Source: Pelagibacteraceae bacterium AG-426-L23 | GTDB lineage: Bacteria > Pseudomonadota > Alphaproteobacteria > Pelagibacterales > Pelagibacteraceae | Assembly: GCA_003213115.1 (NCBI GenBank) | Contig: QCNU01000001.1 | Location: forward strand, 372,001-436,000 | Direction: 5' to 3' | Length of the DNA stretch: 64,000 nucleotides | In this document: positions 1-7,525 of the stretch, piece by piece | How positions within the stretch are numbered: position 1 is the stretch's first letter | Layout of the letters: each line of letters begins with the position of its first letter | Made by a program: the position numbers and the translations under genes | Notes under the pieces: generated by a model | Database searches by the model: none | What the model was told of the DNA's origin: nothing | What the model saw: the letters and a program-made list of their open reading frames with translations, nothing else

Positions 1-404
1 TTTACAATAGGTATTGCCCCAAGTTTAAATAAATTTTCAAAAGTTCTTCTAGCATTTAGTGCTCTTCTTCTTTGTTCAGTATCATCAGGAGTAATTAAAA
101 TTTGTCCTATATTAATTTTATTTTTATTAAATAATTTTTTAAACTCATCAACCAAATTAATTTGTCCCACAGATGCTATTGCTTGACTCATTTCAAGTTT
201 TATTTTACTTTTTTTAATCTTTAAATAACTCTGACCTAAAGCTATTGCGCCTGAGGAAACTATTACAATATCTCTGTTTTTTTTAATTTTTTTAATATCT
301 TTAATAAGAGAGGAAAACCATTTCTTTTTAAAAACTCCTTTTTTATCAACAATAGTTGAAGAACCAAGCTTCAATACTAATTTTTTTGTATTATCTAACA
401 ACAT
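1..404 (-). CDS. proB: Glutamate 5-kinase, N-terminal part (cut by window start)
   Basis: First enzyme of proline synthesis, phosphorylating glutamate to glutamyl 5-phosphate. Translating leftward from the ATG at 404-402 gives an open frame to the window edge, about 134 residues. It carries the amino-acid-kinase signatures KLGSS near residue 14, IVSSGAIALGQ near residue 60 and SQAIASVGQ further on. The C-terminal half lies outside the window. The start codon lies inside the last codons of obgE (14 nt overlap), so it is probably translationally coupled to that gene at the end of the rplU-rpmA-obgE operon. A TTG one codon downstream is a less likely alternative start. Confidence 0.9.
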   Translation of the reverse strand, partial: MLLDNTKKLVLKLGSSTIVDKKGVFKKKWFSSLIKDIKKIKKNRDIVIVSSGAIALGQSYLKIKKSKIKLEMSQAIASVGQINLVDEFKKLFNKNKINIGQILITPDDTEQRRRALNARRTFENLFKLGAIPIV

Positions 405-1377
405 TTTTTAGTAAAATTTTTTTAATATTTTTTAAATCCTTATCTAAAAAAACAGAAATTATTTCATATTTTTTTTTTATTTTATTTTTAAATATTCTTA
501 ATTTCTTATCTATTTCTGCTTTAGTTACAAGATCTGATTTATTGAATACAACCAATTCTTTTTTTTTAACAAGAGAATCATTATATTTTCCAAGTTCATT
601 TCTAATTTTTAGATAATTGTTAATCAAATTTTCTTCTGTTAAATCAATTAAATGCAGTAAAACTTTACATCTTTCTATATGTCTTAAAAATTTATCTCCT
701 AAACCAACGCCTTTGTGCGCTCCTTCTACAAGTCCAGGTATATCAGCTAAAGTCATTTCTTTATTATTTGTAAAGGCAACTCCAAGATTAGGGTTTATAG
801 TTGTAAATGGATAACTGGCAATTTTAGGTTTAGCTCTAGTCAGTGCAGATAGTAAACTAGACTTACCTGCATTTGGTAGTCCAACTATTCCAATATCTGC
901 GATTACTTTTAACTGCAACCAAATCCAAAATTCTTCTCCCATTTTACCACTAGTTTTTTTTCTTGGTGCTCTATTCGTTGAACTTTTGAAACGTAAATTT
1001 CCAAATCCTCCTTTTCCGCCAGAGGCAATTAAGTATCTTTCTTTATTTTTGGTAAAATCATAAATTAAAGTGTTATTGTCCTCCTCATAAACTTGAGTTC
1101 CGACTGGAATTTTTATAATACAATCTTTTCCATTAGCTCCAGTTTTATTTCTTTTACTACCAGCCTTGCCAGATCCAGCTTTGAAGTGCTGAGTATATCT
1201 AAAATCAATTAAGGTATTTAAATTACGTTCTGACTCTAGAATAATCGCCCCACCATTTCCACCATCACCTCCATCTGGACCACCAAATTCTATAAATTTT
1301 TCTCTTCTAAAACTAGAAGACCCAGGTCCTCCATCACCCGCTTTTATATAAATTTTTGCTTGATCTAAAAATTTCAT
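391..1377 (-). CDS. obgE: Obg/CgtA GTPase
   Basis: Essential ribosome-associated GTPase acting in 50S assembly and stress signalling. Residues 1 to about 158 form the glycine-rich Obg fold (repeated GG turns, for example GGPDGGDGGNGG). The G domain follows, with G1 GLPNAGKSS near residue 166, switch II DIPGLVEGAHKGVGLG, and G4 NKSDL. At 328 residues it is close to the short form of the family and lacks a long C-terminal extension. It lies downstream of rplU and rpmA, the classical bacterial arrangement. Its stop codon overlaps the start of proB. Confidence 0.97.
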   Translation of the reverse strand: MKFLDQAKIYIKAGDGGPGSSSFRREKFIEFGGPDGGDGGNGGAIILESERNLNTLIDFRYTQHFKAGSGKAGSKRNKTGANGKDCIIKIPVGTQVYEEDNNTLIYDFTKNKERYLIASGGKGGFGNLRFKSSTNRAPRKKTSGKMGEEFWIWLQLKVIADIGIVGLPNAGKSSLLSALTRAKPKIASYPFTTINPNLGVAFTNNKEMTLADIPGLVEGAHKGVGLGDKFLRHIERCKVLLHLIDLTEENLINNYLKIRNELGKYNDSLVKKKELVVFNKSDLVTKAEIDKKLRIFKNKIKKKYEIISVFLDKDLKNIKKILLKNVVR

Positions 1378-1387
1378 TTTGGAATAT

Positions 1388-1407
1388 AAAATAACTTAAG
1401 TTATTTT
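1388..1407. repeat. 20-bp perfect palindrome between rpmA and obgE
   Basis: The spacer between the rpmA stop and the obgE start contains a perfectly symmetric 20-bp AT-rich palindrome with centre TTAA and arms AAAATAAC and GTTATTTT. In RNA it would fold as an 8-bp stem with a TTAA loop, followed on the leftward transcript by ATATT. It could be a weak attenuator that lowers obgE relative to the ribosomal protein genes, an RNase processing point or a protein site. It could also be chance in an AT-rich spacer. Confidence 0.45.
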
Positions 1408-1410
1408 TTA

Positions 1411-1665
1411 TTAATTGGGAATTACAGAAACAAAAGTTCTATTTAACTTAGATTTTTTGAACTTTACTTTACCTTTTACTAATGAAAAAATTGAATGGTC
1501 TTTACCCATACCAACATTTTCACCTGGGTGTATTTTGGTACCTCTTTGTCTAACAATAATATTTCCTGGTATTACATTTTGGCTTCCATACTTTTTAACA
1601 CCTAGACGCCTTCCTTTACTATCTCGTCCGTTTCGCGATGATCCGCCAGCTTTTTTTGTTGCCAT
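1411..1665 (-). CDS. rpmA: 50S ribosomal protein L27
   Basis: Ribosomal protein bL27, whose N-terminal tail reaches the peptidyl transferase centre. The 84-residue product begins [20 protein letters not shown], the highly conserved L27 start, followed by the [20 protein letters not shown] core. Length is normal. It lies 9 bp downstream of rplU and 33 bp upstream of obgE. An equally long open frame on the opposite strand over the same bases is a shadow. Confidence 0.98.
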   Translation of the reverse strand: MATKKAGGSSRNGRDSKGRRLGVKKYGSQNVIPGNIIVRQRGTKIHPGENVGMGKDHSIFSLVKGKVKFKKSKLNRTFVSVIPN

Positions 1666-1674
1666 TTAAATTAC

Positions 1675-2109
1675 CTATTTTTTTATATCTTTTTTAACTT
1701 TAGCTTTTTTATCTTCAATTTTATCTTTTTCAACTTTTTGTGTAGGTTTAGTTAATTTTTTTTCAATTTTTGCTTCAGCAATTACTTTCCCCCCACCAGA
1801 TAAAATTTTCGTTATCTGTACTTTTGAATGAACTTGTCTATGACCATTTTTTTTTCTAGAATGTTTTCTTCTTCGCTTATGGAAAACTAAAATTGTTCTA
1901 TCTTTAATATTGTCAAGTAATTTTGCCTCGACTATAGCACCATTAATATTTGGGCTACCAATCTCAGTATTTTTGCTATCGTTTAAGAGTAGCACATTTT
2001 TAAATTGAACAGTTTTACCTTTTTCAATATTTAATTTTTCAACTTTTAAAATTTGGCTAGGAAATACTTTGTACTGTTTTCCACCTGTTTCTATAATTGC
2101 AAAAGACAT
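1675..2109 (-). CDS. rplU: 50S ribosomal protein L21 with Lys-rich tail
   Basis: Ribosomal protein bL21. Residues 1 to about 103 are the normal protein, starting MSFAIIETGGKQYKVFPSQ and ending in the basic HKRRRKHSRKKNGHRQ segment that contacts 23S rRNA. The remaining 40 or so residues form a lysine/glutamate-rich tail that the short E. coli protein (103 residues) lacks. Similar disordered tails occur on L21 of many alphaproteobacteria. It is the first gene of the rplU-rpmA-obgE-proB operon. A plausible promoter lies directly upstream at 2136-2163. Confidence 0.97.
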   Translation of the reverse strand: MSFAIIETGGKQYKVFPSQILKVEKLNIEKGKTVQFKNVLLLNDSKNTEIGSPNINGAIVEAKLLDNIKDRTILVFHKRRRKHSRKKNGHRQVHSKVQITKILSGGGKVIAEAKIEKKLTKPTQKVEKDKIEDKKAKVKKDIKK

Positions 2110-2135
2110 AAATAGTGTTCCTTTAATTTTAAGGC

Positions 2136-2163
2136 AATATAACTTGAAAGATTTTCAAGTCAA
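2136..2163 (-). promoter_or_regulatory. Putative rplU promoter with palindrome in the spacer
   Basis: On the minus strand a TTGACT box (2163-2158) and a TATATT box (2141-2136) are separated by 16 nt, a sigma-70 arrangement, about 27 bp before the rplU ATG. The spacer and the end of the -35 box form a perfect inverted repeat: ACTTGAAA, 3 nt, TTTCAAGT (2142-2160). Such placement would suit an operator that blocks RNA polymerase. The hairpin could instead be part of a weak gloB terminator, but no U-run follows it. Confidence 0.5.
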
Positions 2164-2174
2164 GATTAATGATC

Positions 2175-2939
2175 TCAAAATTGATCTTTTAAATTCCTTA
2201 ATTTTGTAAAAACTTCTAATTTTGAGGCATTATGCATTTGAAGTTTGCTTTTAATTTTTTCATTTTCGCATCTTAAAAAAATATTGGTATCTAATTCATT
2301 TTTTAAACTCACAGGTATAGAAGGTAGACCTTGTTTAATATTGCTTTTTACATTTTTAATTCTTTCTTTTAATATCTTATTTTGATCGTCAATTCTAACC
2401 GCGAACTCTCCATTTTTTTCTGTATATTCATGTCCACAGTAAATTAAAGTATCAGAAGGTAATTTTTTAATTTTTTCAATTGAGTTAAACATTTGTTCAA
2501 ATGATCCCTCGAAAATTCTTCCGCATCCTAACGAAAAAAGGGTATCGCCTGAAAATATAACTTTAGCGTTTTTTGAATAAAAAGCTACATGACCAAGGGT
2601 ATGGCCTGGTATATGTATTACTCTAAAATCAGTTTTACCAAATGAAAATATATCTCCGTCATTTAAGTTTATATCAGTATTTTTAATTATCTCTTTATCA
2701 TTAAAGGAACACACAATTTTTGAGTTATATTTTTCTTTTAATTCTAAATTACCACCAATATGATCAGCATGGTGATGTGTATTGAGAATAAAATCTAATT
2801 TTCTATATTTTTTTTTGATCTCTTTATCTATAGCTGCAAACTCTGATGGATCTACAACCCCAACAGTGTTTGTGTTTTCATCTTTTAGTAAATAACTGTA
2901 ATTATCAGACAAACATTTTATAATTGATATTTTTAACAT
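2175..2939 (-). CDS. gloB: Hydroxyacylglutathione hydrolase (glyoxalase II)
   Basis: Zinc metallo-beta-lactamase-fold hydrolase that splits S-D-lactoylglutathione to lactate and glutathione, the last step of methylglyoxal detoxification. The THHHADHIGG metal motif is near residue 54, with IPGHTLGHVAFY, FSGDTLFSLGCGRIFEG and GHEYT further on, all typical of glyoxalase II. The 254-residue length is normal. It directly abuts metW (0 bp), so it is probably read with the metX-metW transcript, although that does not imply a methionine role. Confidence 0.93.
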   Translation of the reverse strand: MLKISIIKCLSDNYSYLLKDENTNTVGVVDPSEFAAIDKEIKKKYRKLDFILNTHHHADHIGGNLELKEKYNSKIVCSFNDKEIIKNTDINLNDGDIFSFGKTDFRVIHIPGHTLGHVAFYSKNAKVIFSGDTLFSLGCGRIFEGSFEQMFNSIEKIKKLPSDTLIYCGHEYTEKNGEFAVRIDDQNKILKERIKNVKSNIKQGLPSIPVSLKNELDTNIFLRCENEKIKSKLQMHNASKLEVFTKLRNLKDQF

Positions 2940-3533
2940 TTATTTCAACAAAAAAATTCCAACTTTTGCAAAAAGATTTTTTATCTCAAGATTACTTTTT
3001 TTTATTTCTGATGTAGACTCCTCATTAACACCTACAACTTTGTTTATACTAATTTTTTTTTTTATACAAAAATCAAAAAAATCTTTAATTGTGCACATAT
3101 GTAAATTAGGAGTATCATACCATGAATTTGGTAAAGTCTTTGTTACTGGCATCTTACCGAAAAAAAGCAAACTTGTTCTTACCTTCCAATATCCAAAGTT
3201 TGGAATTGATATAATTACAGATTTTCCAATTCTCAATAAGTCTTTTAGAACTTTTTCAGGATTATAAAATGCCTGCAATGTTTGACTTAGTATAACGAAG
3301 TCAAAAGATTTAGTTGGAAATTGGTGAAGTTCAGTTTCTGCATTTCCTTCAATAACAGATAGTCCTTTATAAATACATTTTTTTACATTTTCCTCTATAA
3401 TTTCCAAACCTCTTGCCTCGATATTTTTTTCTTTAATAAGGTGGCTCATTAAAGATCCATCACCACAACCAACGTCAAGAACTCTAATATTTTTTGGTAA
3501 TAAATCTGCTATTACTCTAAATTCTTTTTTCAT
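2940..3533 (-). CDS. metW: MetW-like class I methyltransferase-fold protein
   Basis: Partner of MetX in many alpha- and betaproteobacteria, needed for or stimulating homoserine acylation. It has an SAM-binding fold with motif I LDVGCGDGS near residue 20, an acidic LEII strand end, and VILSQTLQAF and SIPNFGYWKVR, which are characteristic of MetW. The 197-residue length is usual. Its ATG overlaps the metX stop by 4 nt (ATGA type), indicating coupled translation. Confidence 0.92.
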   Translation of the reverse strand: MKKEFRVIADLLPKNIRVLDVGCGDGSLMSHLIKEKNIEARGLEIIEENVKKCIYKGLSVIEGNAETELHQFPTKSFDFVILSQTLQAFYNPEKVLKDLLRIGKSVIISIPNFGYWKVRTSLLFFGKMPVTKTLPNSWYDTPNLHMCTIKDFFDFCIKKKISINKVVGVNEESTSEIKKSNLEIKNLFAKVGIFLLK

Positions 3534-4657
3534 TTTTTTTCATTTTTAAATTTAATATGCATTGAGTCTATAAAACCCTTTAAGGTTTTAAGAAATTCAG
3601 GTTCATTTACCAAAAAAGAGTCATGCCCTTTATCAGTTTTTATTTCAGCAAAAGATACATCAGCCCCAGCAGAGTTGAGAGCAATCACAGTATCTTTATT
3701 TTCTTTTGTTGTATAAAGCCAATCAGATGAAAAAGATATAATTAGGAATTTTGTTTTTTGATTTTTAAATGCTTCTACTAACCCGCCTTTAAACTGTCTT
3801 GATAGATCAAAATAGTCCATTGCTCTTGTAATATATAAAATTGAATTCGCATCAAATCTTTCTACAAATGCAAAGCCCTGATGTCTTAAATAACTCTCAA
3901 CTTGAAAATCTGCGTCAAAACTGAATTCATAATCAGCTTTTTCTTGAAGTTTTCTTCCAAATTTTTCTTGCATACCCTTTTCAGACAGGTAGCTTATGTG
4001 TCCAACCATCCTTGCAACAGCCAATCCATTTTTTGGTTGAATATTTTTTTTAATATATCTTCCTTTGTCCCAGACTGGGTCAGCCATTATGGCTTGTCTT
4101 GCAAGTTCATTTAAAGCAATATTTTGTGCACTATGACTTGTACTACAAGCGATCGGTAGAGCTGAAAAGGCTCTATTTGGGAATGTTGCACAAAACTGAA
4201 GCAACTGCATTCCACCCATTGATCCTCCAGTAGCACATAAAAGTTTTTTTATTCCAAGATGATCCAATAATGTTTCTTGAGCTTTAACCATATCTTTTAT
4301 TGTTATTACTGGAAAAGTTAAACCATAAGGTTCATTTGTTTTTTTATTTATTTCCTTTGGCCCCCAGGATCCCATACAACCGCCAATAACATTTGCACAA
4401 ATTACGAAATACTTATTAGTGTCTATTGCTTTACCCGGTCCGACAGCTGATACCCACCAACCGTGTTTTTTAGTTATTGGATTTGTTCCACTAACGTATT
4501 GATCACCAGTCAACGCATGAAAAACCAAAATAGCATTATCTTTGTTTTCATTTAAGTTTCCATAGGTCTCATATGCTAATGGGAAATCTTTAATTGTCTC
4601 CTTACAATCAAGTAAAAGAGACTTTGATATTTTAAGTTTTTTAATTTCTTCACTCAT
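3530..4657 (-). CDS. metX: Homoserine O-acyltransferase
   Basis: Acylates homoserine, the first committed step of methionine synthesis. It is an alpha/beta hydrolase: oxyanion region FHALTGDQY, nucleophile elbow GGSMGG with Ser near 146, and the Asp/His end GHDSFLVNEPEF. The 375 residues match the MetX family. Whether the acyl donor is acetyl- or succinyl-CoA cannot be read from these motifs. The ATG follows a U9 tract directly, so there is no Shine-Dalgarno site. Upstream lie an intrinsic terminator and a SAM-II riboswitch, giving feedback control by SAM. It overlaps metW downstream. Confidence 0.95.
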   Translation of the reverse strand: MSEEIKKLKISKSLLLDCKETIKDFPLAYETYGNLNENKDNAILVFHALTGDQYVSGTNPITKKHGWWVSAVGPGKAIDTNKYFVICANVIGGCMGSWGPKEINKKTNEPYGLTFPVITIKDMVKAQETLLDHLGIKKLLCATGGSMGGMQLLQFCATFPNRAFSALPIACSTSHSAQNIALNELARQAIMADPVWDKGRYIKKNIQPKNGLAVARMVGHISYLSEKGMQEKFGRKLQEKADYEFSFDADFQVESYLRHQGFAFVERFDANSILYITRAMDYFDLSRQFKGGLVEAFKNQKTKFLIISFSSDWLYTTKENKDTVIALNSAGADVSFAEIKTDKGHDSFLVNEPEFLKTLKGFIDSMHIKFKNEKK

Positions 4658-4683
4658 AAAAAAAAAGCCCAGCTATACTGGGC
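4658..4683 (-). terminator. Intrinsic terminator in the metX leader
   Basis: The leftward transcript contains stem GCCCAG, loop UAUAG, stem CUGGGC, then nine U and at once the metX AUG. This is a classic rho-independent terminator fused to the start codon. It lies 5 nt past the end of the SAM-II aptamer. The CCC of the terminator could alternatively pair with the GGG that ends the aptamer, which would suit SAM-dependent termination. Confidence 0.9.
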
Positions 4684-4688
4684 AAAAA

Positions 4689-4740
4689 CCCTGTTTAGCT
4701 ACATTTGTTCCAACGCCTGCAATTCGGTTAAATCGGCGCT
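4689..4740 (-). promoter_or_regulatory. SAM-II riboswitch aptamer
   Basis: Reading leftward, the leader shows the SAM-II pattern: stem P1 AGCGCC (4740-4735) pairing with GGCGUU, loop GAUUUAACCGAAUUGCA between them, then AAAUGUAGCUAAACAGGG. These blocks match the SAM-II consensus as I know it from marine alphaproteobacterial metX leaders, including the GAUUUAACC and AAAUGUAGCUAAA elements. The loop ACC and the final GGG would form the pseudoknot. It senses S-adenosylmethionine and turns off metX. Confidence 0.95.
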
Positions 4741-4745
4741 CCGTA

Positions 4746-4774
4746 TATGTACTAAATAGACACAAACTTGTCAA
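4746..4774 (-). promoter_or_regulatory. Sigma-70 promoter of metX
   Basis: On the minus strand a consensus TTGACA box (4774-4769) is followed after 17 nt by TACATA (4751-4746). Transcription would begin about 6 nt later, at or next to position 4740, which is the first base of the riboswitch stem. The promoter, aptamer and terminator therefore leave essentially no unused bases in the leader. Confidence 0.8.
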
Positions 4775-4840
4775 TTTTTTATAAGAGTGAATTGAAATAT
4801 GGAAATAAAGCTACTTTTTATATATTAAATAAATAAATTT

Positions 4841-5923
4841 ATGAAACTACCTAAGCCTATAAATATAAAGACTAAGAAATACTCTAGTGATATGAGCCTT
4901 TTAAGGAAAAAATTAATTAAGGTTAAATTATCAGCTAATGAGTCTGCATTAGGACCGAGCCCTAAGGCATTAAAAGAATACCAAAAAGTATCAAAAAATC
5001 TTAAAAGATATCCAGACACTCAGGGAACTGTATTAAAAAAAACCTTAGCTAAAAATTTTAAAATTAATCCAAAACAAATTATTTTAGGTGCTGGATCTGA
5101 TCAAATATTTGAATTGATTTGTAGACTTTTTTTAAAAAAAAATGATGAGGTAATCGTCTCTCAATTCAGTTTCATAATATACAGAATGTACAGTATAATG
5201 AACTCTGCAAAGGTAAAATATGCTAAAGAAAATAATTATAATACTTCAGTCGATAATATATTATCGTGTGTAACGAAAAAAACAAAAATTGTATTTATTG
5301 CTAATCCCAATAACCCTACTGGTACATTTATTCCAAAAAAAGAATTACTTAAACTGAGAAAAAAGCTCAGAAGTAATATTTTATTAGTAATAGACGACGC
5401 ATACTTTGAATATGTAAATAAAAGTTCATTTTCATCTGGTTTAAAATTGTTTTCAAATTATAAAAATGTGATTGTAACGAGAACTTTCTCTAAACTATAC
5501 GGATTGGCTAGTTTAAGAGTTGGTTGGGCTTACGGGCCAAAAAATATAATGCAAAATTTAGAAAAAATAAAACCACCTTTTAATATCAATACCCCAGCAA
5601 TATTTGCGAGCAGTGCAAGCATAAAAGATAAGAAATGGATATATAAGGAAATCAAACATATAAACAAATGGAAAAAAATTTTCTTTAAAGTTTTTAAAGA
5701 ACTTGAAATTGAGACTAATGAAACTAACGCTAACTTCTTTCTATTGAATTTTAATAGAAAAAAAATTTCCTCAAATAGTGCATTTAAAGCTTTATTAAAC
5801 TCAGGAATTTTATTAAGAAGAATGAACATTTATAATATGAAAAACTCTCTTAGAGTTACAATAGGTAGTACTATAGAGAATAAAAAATTTATTTCTAAAA
5901 TTAAAAAGCTTTGTGATGTTTAA
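4841..5923 (+). CDS. hisC: Histidinol-phosphate/aromatic aminotransferase family
   Basis: PLP-dependent fold-I aminotransferase. Visible motifs are SANESALGPSPKA near residue 31, GAGSDQIFELI, ANPNNPTGTF near 150, DDAYFEY, and the PLP lysine in TRTFSKLYGLASLRVGW near 220. The 360-residue length is normal for HisC. Because the next gene, overlapping by 8-11 nt, is tyrA, it may act mainly as the aromatic aminotransferase that finishes Tyr/Phe synthesis. HisC enzymes often serve both pathways, so the substrate is an inference. Confidence 0.88.
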   Translation: MKLPKPINIKTKKYSSDMSLLRKKLIKVKLSANESALGPSPKALKEYQKVSKNLKRYPDTQGTVLKKTLAKNFKINPKQIILGAGSDQIFELICRLFLKKNDEVIVSQFSFIIYRMYSIMNSAKVKYAKENNYNTSVDNILSCVTKKTKIVFIANPNNPTGTFIPKKELLKLRKKLRSNILLVIDDAYFEYVNKSSFSSGLKLFSNYKNVIVTRTFSKLYGLASLRVGWAYGPKNIMQNLEKIKPPFNINTPAIFASSASIKDKKWIYKEIKHINKWKKIFFKVFKELEIETNETNANFFLLNFNRKKISSNSAFKALLNSGILLRRMNIYNMKNSLRVTIGSTIENKKFISKIKKLCDV

Positions 5924-6821
5924 TTGTATATCAATTATTGGGTGTGGTTTAATAGGCTCATCAATTTTAAGAGCAATTAATGAAAAAAAGATTTCAAAAG
6001 AAGTAAGAGTTTTTGACAAATCTAAAGAAGTACTTTCATTTATAAAACAAGAAAACCTTTGTCAAAATATTTTCAATGATATCAATAAATGTGTTGAGAA
6101 CTCTGATTTAATAATTATTTCTGCTCCTTTAAGTAGTTATAAAGAGATAATTTTGTCTATAAAAAATAATCTAAAAAAAAACGTAATATTAACTGATACC
6201 GGGTCAGTAAAAAAAGAGGTGAATAAAATTATAAAAAATCTAAATTTAAAAGATATTATTTGGATTAGCTCACATCCGATAGCTGGTACAGAGGAGAGCG
6301 GTCCAAGGTCAGGCTTTTCAAAACTTTTTGAAAATAGATGGTGTATTATTTCTACTGAAGAAGAAAGTAAAGTAGATGAAATTAAAAAGTTAAAAAAATT
6401 CTGGGAGCTGCTAGGAAGTAAAGTTAAAATTATGTCAATAGAAGAACATGACTATATTTTATCTTTAACTAGTCATTTACCACACGCTATAGCTTATAAC
6501 CTTGTAAAAACTGCCATTAGCAATGATAGCAAATTTAGAAATGATATTATTCAATATAGCGCAGGAGGCTTAAGAGATTTTACAAGAATAGCTTCTTCAA
6601 ACCCAATCATGTGGAGAGATATTTTTATTGATAATAGTGAAAATATTTTAAAGGTTCTAAATAAGTTTTCAGATGACCTTGAGGTGCTTAAAAAAGCAAT
6701 ATCATCGAAAAATAGAGAGGAATTAAGTAAAATATTTGCTTCAACCAAAGAAATTAGAAAAGATATTATAAAGGCTGGCCAAGACACCGACAAACCTGAT
6801 TTTGGAAGAAAGAAAAATTAA
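5913..6821 (+). CDS. tyrA: Prephenate/arogenate dehydrogenase
   Basis: NAD(P)-dependent oxidative decarboxylase of tyrosine synthesis. The N-terminal Rossmann motif is IIGCGLIGSSILRA, followed by TDTGSVKKEV, the substrate-site SSHPIAGTEESGP near residue 120, the SLTSHLPHAIAYNLV helix and SAGGLRDFTRIASSNP. The 302-residue length is typical and there is no fused chorismate mutase. The first possible start is GTG at 5913. ATG at 5916 is equally good. It overlaps hisC upstream and shares a TTAA with the convergent plsC stop. Confidence 0.93.
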   Translation: MMFNCISIIGCGLIGSSILRAINEKKISKEVRVFDKSKEVLSFIKQENLCQNIFNDINKCVENSDLIIISAPLSSYKEIILSIKNNLKKNVILTDTGSVKKEVNKIIKNLNLKDIIWISSHPIAGTEESGPRSGFSKLFENRWCIISTEEESKVDEIKKLKKFWELLGSKVKIMSIEEHDYILSLTSHLPHAIAYNLVKTAISNDSKFRNDIIQYSAGGLRDFTRIASSNPIMWRDIFIDNSENILKVLNKFSDDLEVLKKAISSKNREELSKIFASTKEIRKDIIKAGQDTDKPDFGRKKN

Positions 6822-7525
6822 TTTAGTTTATCAATAGATGAATAAATTACATTTTCTAAATCTTTTATAAAAATATTTTTATCTTTTCCGGGCTCAATAG
6901 GTTCCAAGAAAGATATTTTAATATCGTGATCATACTTTAAAAAACTATTTTTTGGCCATACTTTTCCAGTATTTAACGCTACAGGAATACAAGGTAAATT
7001 TAATGCTTCATAAATTCTCCCAACACCTTTTTTGAAAGGTAATCTTTCACCAATTTTTACTCTTGTTCCTTGAGGAAAAATTAATAAAGGTCTTTTACTA
7101 CTTTCGATATTACTCTTAACTTTTTCGAAAAAATTCAAATTGTCTTTTGTGGTGGTATCCCTAACAATATCAATCGAACCAATTTTTTTTAAATACCAAC
7201 CGAACAAAGGAATTTTAAGAAGTTCTTTTTTAATAATAAAAATAGGATATTGCAAAGGAGCTTGAAGTATAAATGTTTCAAGTAAAGATTGATGAGCACT
7301 TGCAACAAAAAATTTTTCATTTTTTTTTAAATTTTCAATCCCAGAAAAAGAAACTTTAACTCTTAATATAAATCTTAATAAAAAAATAATTATATGAGCT
7401 AATATTTTGCCACAAATTAACGTAGCTTTGCTTGGTAAAATTAAAGTTGGTATAGCTAATATAAAAACTAGTATTAAAGTCGCATAAAATAATATGGTAA
7501 ATAAGAGCGATCTTATAAATTGCAT
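6818..7525 (-). CDS. plsC: 1-acyl-sn-glycerol-3-phosphate acyltransferase
   Basis: Membrane acyltransferase making phosphatidic acid. An N-terminal hydrophobic stretch (residues about 8-35) and a second (about 40-60) anchor it. The catalytic block is SAHQSLLETF, an HX4E version of the usual HX4D. The second block is FPQGTR in place of FPEGTR. Both variants are, as far as I know, common in alphaproteobacterial members, so I read them as functional. At 235 residues the length is normal. It begins where lysA ends (1 nt overlap) and is the last gene of argH-lptM-lysA-plsC. Confidence 0.88.
   Translation of the reverse strand: MQFIRSLLFTILFYATLILVFILAIPTLILPSKATLICGKILAHIIIFLLRFILRVKVSFSGIENLKKNEKFFVASAHQSLLETFILQAPLQYPIFIIKKELLKIPLFGWYLKKIGSIDIVRDTTTKDNLNFFEKVKSNIESSKRPLLIFPQGTRVKIGERLPFKKGVGRIYEALNLPCIPVALNTGKVWPKNSFLKYDHDIKISFLEPIEPGKDKNIFIKDLENVIYSSIDKLN

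Noticed and set aside
1415-1669. 84-codon plus-strand frame over rpmA
   Set aside because: It is the mirror of the real L27 gene, with no family features.
6818-7525. plsC read as inactive because of HX4E and QGTR variants
   Set aside because: To my knowledge these variants are common in alphaproteobacterial acyltransferases, and the rest of the protein is intact.
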